Source: Verrucomicrobiota bacterium
GTDB taxonomy: Bacteria > Verrucomicrobiota > Lentisphaeria > JABSQK01 > JAJFLO01
Assembly (NCBI GenBank): GCA_021772615.1
Contig: JAJFLQ010000021.1
Coordinates: 23,180-87,179, forward strand
Direction of reading: 5' to 3'
DNA: 64,000 bases
Positions within the stretch are counted from its first letter, which is position 1, and every line of letters starts with the position of its first letter. Below, piece by piece: positions 8,009-17,552 of this stretch. Under the pieces are notes generated by a model. The model had not been told where the DNA came from and made no database searches. It was given only the letters and a program-made list of their open reading frames with translations. The position numbers and the translations under genes are program-made.

Positions 8009-10015
8009 ATGAACACGACGCATTCTGCATTATCACCGACCGCTACGCCCGTTCGCCAGGCGGACAACGGTCCGGCGCAACGTCGCTGGTCGCTGCACAT
8101 AGCGGTTGTCGGCGCGATTCTCATGGTCAATTCAGTGATCGCCACCTATTTTTTTTATGATGACCCGGTGGCGGGACGTATCAGCGCGGTTGCAGGTGCC
8201 ATCGTTGTCTCACTGCCGGTAATGGTATTCGCCGTACGCGATCTGCTTCACGGGCGCGCCCGCATGAATGAACTGGTGGCCATCGCTGTCGCTGCGGCAT
8301 TTGTGATGGGAAAGTACGAGGAGGCCGCGGTAATAGCGTTTTTCATGATATTGGCAATTGTCGCAGAGGAAAAGACCGCGACAGGGGCCAGGATGGCGCT
8401 TGAAGGTCTCATGCGTCTGACGCCGAGCGTGGCGCGGCGGGTATCTGGTGGCTCCGTAGAAGTTGTGGAAATTTCTGCAACAGAACTGGTTCCAGGCGAT
8501 TTTATTCAAGTTCGTCCGGGCGAAAATTTTCCTGCGGACGGCGTGATTGTCAGCGGCAACACCACTGTGAATCAAGCCACGTTTACCGGTGAATCACTCC
8601 CGGTCGATAAAACCTGCGACGCACCAGTTTTCGCCGGAACCAGCAATCTCACTGGCGCGGTAGACGTGCGTGTCACAGCGGCGGGACCGGACACGGGCTT
8701 GGGAAATGTTCGACGACTCATCGAAGCAGCCGAGCGTATCCGCCCGCCGATCACGCGCATCACGGACCGCTACATCAGCTATTATACGCCCGTGATTCTT
8801 GCCGTTGCCGCGATTCTCTGGTTCTTCACGCAAGATATGATGCGCGTCGTGTATATACTCGTGATCGCCTGTCCATGTGCGTTGATCGTTGCGACACCTT
8901 CAGCCGTGGTCGCTGCCTTGTCTGCCGCTTCGCGGCTGGGCATCTACATTCGCAATGTAGACCATATCGAAATTGCGGCGGGAATTCGGTCTCTTGTTTT
9001 CGACAAAACCGGGACGCTTACAACAGGCCGTCTTGATGTTGTACGCCTCCATCCGCTCGCCGGTGTCGAATTGACGACACTGGTCGCATCCGCCGCCGCC
9101 GCCGAATCCGGAAGCAATCACCCTGTTGCCGGCGCATTGGCGAGGTTGGCAGCGAAAACCAATGTCGTCTGGCAGAAGCCGGATACGTTCAGCGAGGTCG
9201 CCGGGTACGGCGTCGAAGCGGGCAGCGACGGCGTCATGTTGCGTGCGGGCCGGTTGTCGTGGTTCGAGGAACTCGGCTTCGATACCACGCCCATTCGGCG
9301 AACGATTGAAGACGACGCCGAAGCCTCAGGAATGAGTATCATTGGGGTATCCAGAGACGACGTCATTATCGGTTGGCTGGGATTTCGCGACACGCTGAGG
9401 CCCGGCGCTGCCGACGCGATGGCGCATTTGGATCGTCTGGGCCTGACCGATCGCCATATGGTCACAGGCGATAATGCCTCTGCCGCCGGGGTTGTGGCGC
9501 AAGCGCTCGGAATCGGCAACGTGCAAACCGACTGCCTGCCCGGGGAAAAGGTAGATTACGTCCGCAACCTCAAAGCGTCGGGCATCACGGTTGCCGTGGT
9601 AGGTGACGGCATCAACGATGCGCCTGCCCTGGCATCGGGCGACATCGGCATCGCGATGGGCGCCGCAGGCAGCGACGTGGCCGTCGGCAGCGCATCGGTA
9701 GCGCTGATGAATGATGATGTCCGCAGAATACCGATGTTTATAGAGCTGGCGCGTCGGGCGCGGTACGTGGTATATGGGAACCTGGCTATCGGCGCAGCTG
9801 TTATTGTCGGCGGGCTGACCATGTTTGTGGTCGGTGACGGCATGTTGAACCAGATTGCCGGTGTTGTCGGCATACGGCCGACACTGTTCAAGTCGATTAT
9901 TGCCGCGTCAATCCATATCCTTTCCACTCTTGCGGTCTTTTTTAACAGCGCGAGATTGATTCGATTCGGCGACGACGCAGCGCCGGCATTCGTCCAGGAG
10001 CCATCCCATGAATGA
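8009..10015 (+). CDS. P1B-type heavy-metal-transporting ATPase without N-terminal metal-binding domain
   Basis: P1B ATPases export transition metals across the inner membrane using ATP. The 668-residue protein has the actuator motif FTGES (Thr193-Glu195 region), the transmembrane metal site CPC (Cys288-Pro-Cys290), the phosphorylated DKTGTLT (Asp332), the nucleotide-domain NHPVAGALA in place of the usual HP motif, and GDGINDAPAL (from Gly532). The first membrane segments start by about residue 30, so the usual N-terminal HMA domain is absent. The last segment reads SIIAASIHILSTLAVFFNSARL; it lacks the Asp seen in Zn/Cd pumps such as ZntA, so the metal cannot be named. It lies 30 bases after the SPFH genes on the same strand, suggesting co-expression. 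Confidence 0.88.
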   Translation: MNTTHSALSPTATPVRQADNGPAQRRWSLHIAVVGAILMVNSVIATYFFYDDPVAGRISAVAGAIVVSLPVMVFAVRDLLHGRARMNELVAIAVAAAFVMGKYEEAAVIAFFMILAIVAEEKTATGARMALEGLMRLTPSVARRVSGGSVEVVEISATELVPGDFIQVRPGENFPADGVIVSGNTTVNQATFTGESLPVDKTCDAPVFAGTSNLTGAVDVRVTAAGPDTGLGNVRRLIEAAERIRPPITRITDRYISYYTPVILAVAAILWFFTQDMMRVVYILVIACPCALIVATPSAVVAALSAASRLGIYIRNVDHIEIAAGIRSLVFDKTGTLTTGRLDVVRLHPLAGVELTTLVASAAAAESGSNHPVAGALARLAAKTNVVWQKPDTFSEVAGYGVEAGSDGVMLRAGRLSWFEELGFDTTPIRRTIEDDAEASGMSIIGVSRDDVIIGWLGFRDTLRPGAADAMAHLDRLGLTDRHMVTGDNASAAGVVAQALGIGNVQTDCLPGEKVDYVRNLKASGITVAVVGDGINDAPALASGDIGIAMGAAGSDVAVGSASVALMNDDVRRIPMFIELARRARYVVYGNLAIGAAVIVGGLTMFVVGDGMLNQIAGVVGIRPTLFKSIIAASIHILSTLAVFFNSARLIRFGDDAAPAFVQEPSHE

Positions 10016-10024
10016 CGGTACGCA

Positions 10025-11722
10025 ATGATCGACATGCGAAAATTCGGCGTCATCGGTCGCACGTATTTACATCTAAACCGCTACCGACAGATCCTGCAGG
10101 TGCTGTTCAAATACGGTTTCGGCGACCTTATCGAGCGCCTCAATATCGATCATTATCTTGAGATTGGGCTGCGGATGATCTCCCGGAAGGGTGACGCGTC
10201 GATTGAGTCGTTCAGCCGCGCGGAGCGCGTCCGCATGGCCTTCGAAGAGCTGGGGCCTACATTTGTAAAGGTCGGACAGGTGTTGTCTACCCGGCCCGAC
10301 CTCGTGCCGCTGGAGTATATTGACGAACTTGCCAAGCTCCAGGATCGCGTGCCTCCCATGGCTATCGCGGATGTCCGTGAGGTGATCCTATCTGAAACCG
10401 GTGAAACGCCCGAGGCCTTGTTTCAACACTTCGACGACGTCCCGCTCGCAGCTGCGTCCATCGGACAGGTTCATCGTGCCCGTCACAAGAATGGCGACGA
10501 CGTCGTCGTTAAGGTTCGACGCAAAGGCATACGGCGCAAGATTGAAATTGATCTGGAGATCATGCATCATCTGGCTGCATTGGCCGAGGAACATGTCGCC
10601 GAGATCGAGGTCCATCGGCCCACCCGTATCGTCCGGGAGTTTGCCCGGACACTCGAACGCGAGTTGAATTATCAGACAGAGAAAGGGAACATTGAGCGGT
10701 TCGCGAAGCGTTTCGCCGCCGACGATACAATCTACGTCCCGCGCATCTATGCCGAACTCAGCAGCAACCAGATGCTGACGATGGAATACATAAAGGGCGT
10801 CAAAGTATCGGAGGTCGCGGAGCTTCGCGCCGCAGGTGGTGATCTCAAGTGTATTGCCGAGCGCGGCGCAAACCTCATCATGAAGCAGGTATTTGTACAC
10901 GGTTACTTCCACGGCGATCCGCATCCGGGAAACGTGCGCGTGCTGCCGAATAATGTGATTTGCCTGCTTGATTTCGGCATTGTCGGGCGGATCAGCCGTC
11001 AGGAGCGCGAGGATTTTACCGAGCTAATCATGCAGCTGGTCGCGCACGACGAACGCGGAATTGCCGGTGCGTTACTGCGGCTTACGGACTACGAACGCGA
11101 GCCGGATCGCGGTGAGCTGGAAAAAGACCTTCTCGACGTCGTCGATCTCTATATAAACGCCACGCTTGATAACTTCGATTTCTCCCGGTTGATCCATCGG
11201 CATCTGGATGTCGTAAAGCGCCATGGGCTTACACTGAAATCGTTCTTGTTCCCGATGATCCGCGCGATTGCTGCTGTCGAAGGTATCGGCCGCGCGCTTG
11301 ATCCGGATTTCGATCTTGTAAAGCAGGCCGAACCGTTTGTCAGGAGCGTGCATACGAGCCGGTTCAATCCCAGGCGCATCGTGTCCGAAACGATGGAGAC
11401 CGGGGGGGATTTTCTGGTACTACTCCAGAATATCCCGAATGATATCCGTGAGATCATGAGGCTGCTCAAGTCGGGACATGCGCGTATTGAGTTTCAGCAT
11501 CGCGGATTGGAGAATTTCCTGTTCACTATCGACCAGATCAGCAATCGGATCGCCTACGCCATCGTGCTGGCCTCGTTGATCATTGCGTCGTCGCTGGTCG
11601 TGTTGTCCGGCATACCGCCGAGGTGGAATGAAATACCCGTGATCGGACTGGGCGGGTACCTTGTCGCCGGAGTCATGGGGCTTTGGCTGCTGATCTCGAT
11701 TATTCGGCATGGCCGGATGTAG
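10025..11722 (+). CDS. UbiB/AarF/ABC1-family atypical kinase, membrane-anchored
   Basis: UbiB/COQ8-family proteins are atypical kinase/ATPases tied to isoprenoid-quinone lipid metabolism. The 565-residue protein has the family KxGQ motif (FVKVGQVLSTRPDLVP), the Ala-rich nucleotide loop AAASIGQVHRA, YFHGDPHPGNV with the catalytic Asp-Asn, and LLDFGIVGRI, the metal-binding DFG. Two C-terminal hydrophobic helices (IAYAIVLASLIIASSLVVL and LVAGVMGLWLLISIIRHG) anchor it. It starts 9 bases after the ATPase gene and is the last gene of the plus-strand run beginning at rnr. No quinone-synthesis genes are nearby, so which quinone or lipid it serves is unknown. No terminator is evident before the convergent RND gene. 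Confidence 0.9.
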   Translation: MIDMRKFGVIGRTYLHLNRYRQILQVLFKYGFGDLIERLNIDHYLEIGLRMISRKGDASIESFSRAERVRMAFEELGPTFVKVGQVLSTRPDLVPLEYIDELAKLQDRVPPMAIADVREVILSETGETPEALFQHFDDVPLAAASIGQVHRARHKNGDDVVVKVRRKGIRRKIEIDLEIMHHLAALAEEHVAEIEVHRPTRIVREFARTLERELNYQTEKGNIERFAKRFAADDTIYVPRIYAELSSNQMLTMEYIKGVKVSEVAELRAAGGDLKCIAERGANLIMKQVFVHGYFHGDPHPGNVRVLPNNVICLLDFGIVGRISRQEREDFTELIMQLVAHDERGIAGALLRLTDYEREPDRGELEKDLLDVVDLYINATLDNFDFSRLIHRHLDVVKRHGLTLKSFLFPMIRAIAAVEGIGRALDPDFDLVKQAEPFVRSVHTSRFNPRRIVSETMETGGDFLVLLQNIPNDIREIMRLLKSGHARIEFQHRGLENFLFTIDQISNRIAYAIVLASLIIASSLVVLSGIPPRWNEIPVIGLGGYLVAGVMGLWLLISIIRHGRM

Positions 11723-11816
11723 GCAGATCCGACGACGCAACACGGTCACTTTTTCGCGCGGCGCGCAGACCGCATCGTACAGCAGTTTCGGGGCCGCGTG
11801 CCGCTTTATGACGCTG

Positions 11817-14800
11817 CTACAGCCTTGTGTGTGAGCCTATGTCCGTGCCGCGAATACGTCTGCCGATTGCCTGGATATCCATCATGAGCGATGCCAACGC
11901 GGGCACCAGGAACAGCGTAAATATGGTGGATACCAGAATGCCCCCGATCATCACCCAGCCCAGCCCGCGATACAATTCTGTGCCGGCCCCGGAGCCCGCC
12001 GCGAGCGGAAGCATGCCTAAAACACTTGTGATAACGCTCATGCAGATAGGACGCAGCCGGGTACGGCACGATTCGATAAGCGATTCTTCCGGCGACAACC
12101 CGGAGTCGCGGAAATTGATCGCCTGGTGGATAATCAGAATAGCGTTGTTGACGACGATACCGGAAAGGATGATCAGGCCAAGCATGGATATCACGTCAAA
12201 GATGATCAGTCCGTCGGACTGTGCATGGGCGATTGAGATCCCTGCAAAAGCACCGGACGTAGCCAAGGGGATGGTTATCAGGATAATGAGCGGGTAGAGG
12301 ACGGATCGGAACAATGCGACCATCAACAGATAGACGATAAGCACGGCAAGTACGAAACTGCCTGCTACAGCCTTGATTGTGGCGGCGAGTTTATCAGCGC
12401 TGCCACTGAGCCGTGCGGCGTACTTGGTTGGAAGTTCGGCGTTGACAGGCAGCAACACATCCTTTGTAATTACACCAATGGCCTCTTCCAGCGCAACGTC
12501 GTCCTTAAGGTTCACAGTAAGCGTGATCGCTCGTTCTTTTTCTACATGGTTGATCTCCGTAGGCCCCGTTGTTGACACGACGTTTGCAATATCGGCCAAT
12601 CTCACTGTCTTCCCGACCGGTGTTACAATTGGGATATCTTCCAGGTCGCGTCGCTCGCTCACGCGTCCGGTCGTCGCATACAGAGCGAGGTCGATCTGGT
12701 CGCCTTCGTCATCGTACGTGCCGACGATGCGCCCCGCTTTCAGTACTTCGACCATATCCGCGACCTGGCTTACACGCATTCCGAGGGGGATACTCCGCGC
12801 GCGGTCGATATGCACCTGTACCTCGGGTTTCCCGGAGGTGAAGCTCGAACGGACGAATTTCACACTGGCCGCTGTGTTGCCGCGCAGACGATCCTCAATG
12901 TCCGAGGCAATGGCGCGTAACCGTTCAAGGTCCGGACCGATAATATCGATTTCCAGTTGCTTTCCCGGGTCTCGGAATATGCTGGCCTGAACCGGAAACA
13001 GGACTTCGAATCCGGCAATATTCCGGCCAATGCGAAACAGTTCTGCCGTGAACTCACGAAGTTTGCGCTCGTGCGTGTAGGGGATGCCATCCGCGCCCGG
13101 TTCGTCTTTGCAGATCACGCCGATCGCCTGGAATTCACTTGCAAACACGGTGAAGAACCGGTCAACGCGCTCGTCGTTTGCCAGAATGCGTTCCAGCGGC
13201 TCGACGTCGGAAACAGTTTTCTCGAGGTTGCTACCAACCAGCGGCTTGGCAAAGTAGAACACCAGGTTTCGGTTGCCGTTCGGCAGATACTCCGCGCTCG
13301 GCAGCATGGTAAGGCTGGCGAAGAACAGGGCCGTCACAATGAGTATGATCGCAGTCTTCGCCAGCATCTTCACCGGCCGATGACCGATCATGCCGTTGAT
13401 AACGTACATGTAGGCGCGCGTGATCGCATTGCCGCCTGCAACCAGCAATGGCGTGCGCCGGGGGCGTGCGTTGCTCGCTTGGCTGTCAACGTCCGGTCTC
13501 GTCGCACGGCATAATAGGGCCGCCAGTGTCGGAATCAGACTTATCGATGCGATCAACGACAGCGAGATTGCAAGGCTAATGGTAATCGCGATGTCCTTGA
13601 AAAGCTGGCCGGTCTCGTTCTGCATTACGATGATCGGAATAAACACCGCCAGTGTCGTCAGGGTACTGGTGACAACGGCGCCCCATACCTCGGTTGTGGC
13701 TTCGCGTGCTGCGGTTGCTGGATCTTTACCCTCGTTGAGGTGACGGTAGATATTCTCGATAACAACGATCGAGTTGTCGAGGATCATGCCCGAAGAAAAA
13801 GCGAGGCCTGCCAGACTGATAATATTGAGACTTCTGTCGAAGAACCGGAGGAAGATGAACACCGTGATAATGCATACCGGTATCGACAATGCCACCACCA
13901 GGACGATCCGGGGCGAGCGCAAAAATATCAGCAGCACCGCCGCCGCGAGAATCGCGCCGATCATGAGGTTTTGCCATGCGAGGTTGATGGACTCATCGAT
14001 ATATGCCACGTCGCTGTGCGGGATATCCAGCCTCACGTCGACACCGCGGTGGACGAATTCCCGGTTGATCGTATCGATCTCGGTCTCGAGCTGCCGACAA
14101 ATAGTCACCACATTGGCGCCGGCTTTACGCAGGATACCAAAGACCACGGTGGGCGTACCATTGACCCGAAGCACGGTGGTCTGCTCTTTGTAGCCGAATC
14201 CGATTTCGGCAATCTCGCGCAGATAAACCGAACCGAATTCCGAACGTCTTACGATCATCGCGCCGATGTCTTCCGAACTCCGAAACCGACCGGTCGTGCG
14301 GAGATTGAAACGCACCGTGCCTTCGTCAATGAATCCGCCTCGCACATTCATGTTCTCACTGCGCAGACTCGTCTCCAGCTCATCAATGCGGATCCCGCGC
14401 GCAGCCATTTTCTCGGGATTCACGCGAATCTGCATCTCCCGCTCCTCGCCACCAAACAACCACATGTCGCTCACGCCGGCGACCCGCCGGAAACGGGGTT
14501 CGATGCTGTCCGTGGCAATCTCGTATAACTCGTTTGCTGTTAATGTCTTGCTCAGCATCGTGATGAACATGATGGGCTCGCGGCTGTCGGAATTTACGGA
14601 CACTACCACAGGTTCTTCGGCGTCGTCGGGCAGGTCGGCGACCTGATTCAGCTTATTGATCACATCGATCATGGCGCGATTCTTGTCGACACCCCAGTCG
14701 AACTCAAGTTTGATCGAGCTTGCGCCCTCTCGGGATACACTGGTAATGCGTTCGATCCCTTCAACGCCGTCCACCACTTCCTCGATTCGATTGGTCACCT

Positions 14801-14984
14801 GATCTTCGACTTCCCGCGGCGCGGCGCCGCGAAATGTGGTGTCTATCTTGATCTCGGGGTTCTCTGTGCTGGGCTTTAGTTGTACCGGGATCCGGTCCAG
14901 CGACAGGTATCCGAACAGGACACAAAGAAGTACCACCACGAGGACGGTGTGAGGAAAGCGTACAGAGTGATCGATGATCTGCAT
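11817..14984 (-). CDS. RND-family efflux transporter (AcrB/HAE1-like)
   Basis: An inner-membrane proton-driven pump that exports drugs or lipids through a tripartite complex. The 1055 residues match the family length. Two six-helix halves are each preceded by a helix and a large periplasmic loop. The proton-relay helix reads GLAFSSGMILDNSIVVIEN, with a single Asp followed by Asn, as in many HAE1 pumps, in place of Asp-Asp of AcrB. Other family motifs are GAAPREVEDQVTNRIEEVV near residue 50 and GWVMIGGILVSTIFTLFLVP at the end. Its ATG directly abuts the stop of the adaptor gene, so the two are co-translated. No TolC-like outer-membrane gene is in the window. Confidence 0.95.
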   Translation of the reverse strand: MQIIDHSVRFPHTVLVVVLLCVLFGYLSLDRIPVQLKPSTENPEIKIDTTFRGAAPREVEDQVTNRIEEVVDGVEGIERITSVSREGASSIKLEFDWGVDKNRAMIDVINKLNQVADLPDDAEEPVVVSVNSDSREPIMFITMLSKTLTANELYEIATDSIEPRFRRVAGVSDMWLFGGEEREMQIRVNPEKMAARGIRIDELETSLRSENMNVRGGFIDEGTVRFNLRTTGRFRSSEDIGAMIVRRSEFGSVYLREIAEIGFGYKEQTTVLRVNGTPTVVFGILRKAGANVVTICRQLETEIDTINREFVHRGVDVRLDIPHSDVAYIDESINLAWQNLMIGAILAAAVLLIFLRSPRIVLVVALSIPVCIITVFIFLRFFDRSLNIISLAGLAFSSGMILDNSIVVIENIYRHLNEGKDPATAAREATTEVWGAVVTSTLTTLAVFIPIIVMQNETGQLFKDIAITISLAISLSLIASISLIPTLAALLCRATRPDVDSQASNARPRRTPLLVAGGNAITRAYMYVINGMIGHRPVKMLAKTAIILIVTALFFASLTMLPSAEYLPNGNRNLVFYFAKPLVGSNLEKTVSDVEPLERILANDERVDRFFTVFASEFQAIGVICKDEPGADGIPYTHERKLREFTAELFRIGRNIAGFEVLFPVQASIFRDPGKQLEIDIIGPDLERLRAIASDIEDRLRGNTAASVKFVRSSFTSGKPEVQVHIDRARSIPLGMRVSQVADMVEVLKAGRIVGTYDDEGDQIDLALYATTGRVSERRDLEDIPIVTPVGKTVRLADIANVVSTTGPTEINHVEKERAITLTVNLKDDVALEEAIGVITKDVLLPVNAELPTKYAARLSGSADKLAATIKAVAGSFVLAVLIVYLLMVALFRSVLYPLIILITIPLATSGAFAGISIAHAQSDGLIIFDVISMLGLIILSGIVVNNAILIIHQAINFRDSGLSPEESLIESCRTRLRPICMSVITSVLGMLPLAAGSGAGTELYRGLGWVMIGGILVSTIFTLFLVPALASLMMDIQAIGRRIRGTDIGSHTRL

Positions 14985-16232
14985 TTAATCTGTAACGATG
15001 GAGACGGATGCAGCAGGGAACAGGACTTCGCCGCCGGTTGTGACCACGACATCACCCGGCTCTATCCCCGACAGGACCTCAACCATATTTTTCCCGCGCA
15101 ACCCGATGGAAGCGGGGATCATTTCAACTTTGTTGTCGACTACACGAAACACAAAGATCTTGTCTTTCCTGTGAACAAGGGCATCCGCCGGCACCAGAAC
15201 GGCATTGTCCTTGTGATTAATGGGGATTTGCGCACGCACAAACATACCCGGCGCAAGTTGTGCCGGAGGATCGATTAATTCGGCGCGCACCAGCATGTTG
15301 CGGGACGCAGGATCTGCCACCGGTACCGCAATGATGATCTGAGCTACCAATGGCGTTCCTGCGAAGGCGTCGACTGTCAATGAAAATTCGGCGCCGGCGG
15401 CGAAACGACCCGCTGTACGTTCCGGTATCTCCAGAACTGCCTCCAGAAAATTGTGCGATACCGTCTCAAACAGGACATCGCCTTCCGAGACGTAGGCGCC
15501 GATTTCAGCGACTTTTTGTAAAATCACGCCGTTGAATGGGGCGTGTATGCGTGTCTTCTCGAGTTGTCGGGTGGCCAGATCGACTTCGGTGCGACGAATG
15601 GCTACTGCAGCTTGTGCGATACGTATGTCCTCCGGCCTGGCGCCGTTCACGGCCTCACGCAAACGCGCCGCGGCCTGTGCCAGCAACGCTTGATTTGCTT
15701 TTTTCTCTGCCGCTATGCGTACCAGTTCAACTTCGCTGCCAATGTCCTGGTCGAACAAGCGCCGGAGCCGTGTCAGATCGGTCTCGGACCGTTCCAGATT
15801 CGCTTCCGCCTCGGCGACCTCCGCGCGTAGATAGTCCAGCGTCTCCGCCCTAGTACCAGCCACAATCAGGGCAAGTTCGGCTTCTGCACGTTCAAGCTCC
15901 GCCTGCTTCCGCGTCAGGTCGATCCGGAGATCGCGATCGTCCAGGGTCACGAGTAGATCACCCTGGGCATAAGGCACGCCTGTCCCGACATGAATCATGC
16001 GTATCGTGCCCGCGACCTCGCTGCGCTGCTCCATTTCCAGCCGCGAAACGATCGAACCAATTGCCGCAAGGTATTCCGTAACGGCGCCGCGGGTTGCTAC
16101 GCCGGTCTTGACAGCGAACGTTGGCGCGCCGCCGGGCGGGGGCTGTGGCGCAGCATTGTCCCGGCCGCAGCCGGTGACGAGGAGTGCCGCGAGCAGTATC
16201 AAGGCAGCAGAATGGAAGCCGTTGTTGGTCAT
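14985..16232 (-). CDS. RND efflux periplasmic adaptor lipoprotein (HlyD/MFP family)
   Basis: Membrane-fusion proteins link the inner-membrane RND pump to an outer-membrane channel. From 16232 the product is 415 residues with a lipoprotein signal (ALILLAALLVTGCGRD, lipobox LVTGC). A split biotinyl-lipoyl domain (RSEVAGTIRMIHVGTGVPYAQGD and HAPFNGVILQKVAEIGAYV) flanks a long alpha-helical hairpin (about 100-190). A beta-barrel (AAGAEFSLTVDAFAG) and a C-terminal domain follow. The frame is open further upstream to 16430, but those residues precede the signal peptide. MFHFN at 16265 is another possible start. First gene of the adaptor-pump operon, divergent from the glycosyltransferase at 16455. 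Confidence 0.9.
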   Translation of the reverse strand: MTNNGFHSAALILLAALLVTGCGRDNAAPQPPPGGAPTFAVKTGVATRGAVTEYLAAIGSIVSRLEMEQRSEVAGTIRMIHVGTGVPYAQGDLLVTLDDRDLRIDLTRKQAELERAEAELALIVAGTRAETLDYLRAEVAEAEANLERSETDLTRLRRLFDQDIGSEVELVRIAAEKKANQALLAQAAARLREAVNGARPEDIRIAQAAVAIRRTEVDLATRQLEKTRIHAPFNGVILQKVAEIGAYVSEGDVLFETVSHNFLEAVLEIPERTAGRFAAGAEFSLTVDAFAGTPLVAQIIIAVPVADPASRNMLVRAELIDPPAQLAPGMFVRAQIPINHKDNAVLVPADALVHRKDKIFVFRVVDNKVEMIPASIGLRGKNMVEVLSGIEPGDVVVTTGGEVLFPAASVSIVTD

Positions 16233-16454
16233 CGTCCTGCGAAGGTAAAGGTTGAAATGAAACATGTGCCTGTTTTGGCCGAATCCCAACAATAAGGCCG
16301 AATTCCGGATGATGAAAGGCGCACGATTGAAGGAATCCGCACAAATCCCGTGCAGGCGAATTGCCGTCGTTCGCGTGCACGGACTGTTTGTCCCGGATTT
16401 CTCACCTATTGTATGGCGTATCGCGTTCATTCATGCAATCACGATGCGTCCACC

Positions 16455-17534
16455 ATGAAACACATTTTGTTCCTTAACCTTGTCGCGTATTCACAGACGG
16501 GCGGTATTGAGAATTTCAGCCGGTCCGTGATACGTGCGTTGTCGGATATCGCCAGCAAAAGCCGGTGTACCGCCGAGTCCGTGAGCCTGTATGACGCCGA
16601 GTCGCCACGGTATCCGAATGTAAAAATCGTCAATTACGCAGGATGCAAGACACGGTTTATTGCGTTCGCCTGTCGCCGTGTCTACCACGCCGACATTGTC
16701 ATATCCAACCACGTCAATCTGCTGCCTGTCTGCGCATTGTTGAAGGTGTTGAATCCGCGAATCACGCTGTACACAGCCGTTTATGGCATCGATATCTGGC
16801 GCAGACTGGCGTTCCTGAAACGTCTGGCGCTGCCGCTGACGCGTATTCTCTCAATCAGCAGCTACACGACGGAGACCGCCTGTGCGGTCAACGGTATCGC
16901 CAGGGATCGGGTCGATTATTTCCCCTGCGCGTTCGACGGTGCGACGGGTCGTGGTTTTGACAACGTGTTTGAACCAGGCACTGTGAATCTCCTGACGGTA
17001 TCAAGGCTGACGCAGGACGACGCGTACAAGGGGATCGATCATGTCATTACCGCGTTGAAGTCCGTCATGTCAAAGGTGCCGACGATGCGATACACGGTCA
17101 TCGGCAAGGGCGATGATCTCCCGCGGCTGCGTGAATTGGCTGCGGCATCCGGTCTTTTGGATCGCATCGCTTTTCTGGGATTTGTCGACGATCTCGGACC
17201 GTATTACGAGCACTGTGATGTATTTGTTCTGCCGAGCCAGTGCGAAGGTTTCGGTATCGTGTATCTCGAAGCAATGGATTTCGCTACGCCCGTAATCGCC
17301 TGTCGCTCGGGAGGTGCTACCGATGTTGTTATTGATGGTGAAACTGGTCTGTTATGCGATTACGGCGATATTCAGGCGCTGTCGCGTGCGATTACGACGC
17401 TGGCAAATGACCCAGCCCTGCGCGCACGGCTGGGTCAGGGCGGCGAACGGTATTACCGGGAAAATTTTACATATTCTCACCTGTGCCGGCGATTAGAGGC
17501 TATAGTCACGAATTCTGAACCGTCTGCAACGTAA
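16455..17534 (+). CDS. Glycosyltransferase family 4
   Basis: Transfers a sugar from a nucleotide donor to a growing glycan at the cytoplasmic face. The 359-residue product starts MKHILFLNLVAYSQTGGIENF, the usual GT-B opening with the Gly-rich acceptor loop. It contains NLLTVSRLTQDDAYKGIDH and the family's C-terminal E-x7-E signature in EGFGIVYLEAMDFATPV. The start is the ATG at 16455; the longer open frame from 16350 adds non-family residues. It is followed after 18 bases by an asparagine-synthase-type gene and another GT4 gene, suggesting an exopolysaccharide locus. Donor and acceptor are unknown. Confidence 0.88.
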   Translation: MKHILFLNLVAYSQTGGIENFSRSVIRALSDIASKSRCTAESVSLYDAESPRYPNVKIVNYAGCKTRFIAFACRRVYHADIVISNHVNLLPVCALLKVLNPRITLYTAVYGIDIWRRLAFLKRLALPLTRILSISSYTTETACAVNGIARDRVDYFPCAFDGATGRGFDNVFEPGTVNLLTVSRLTQDDAYKGIDHVITALKSVMSKVPTMRYTVIGKGDDLPRLRELAAASGLLDRIAFLGFVDDLGPYYEHCDVFVLPSQCEGFGIVYLEAMDFATPVIACRSGGATDVVIDGETGLLCDYGDIQALSRAITTLANDPALRARLGQGGERYYRENFTYSHLCRRLEAIVTNSEPSAT

Positions 17535-17552
17535 GATCCGGGGACAGGTAAT

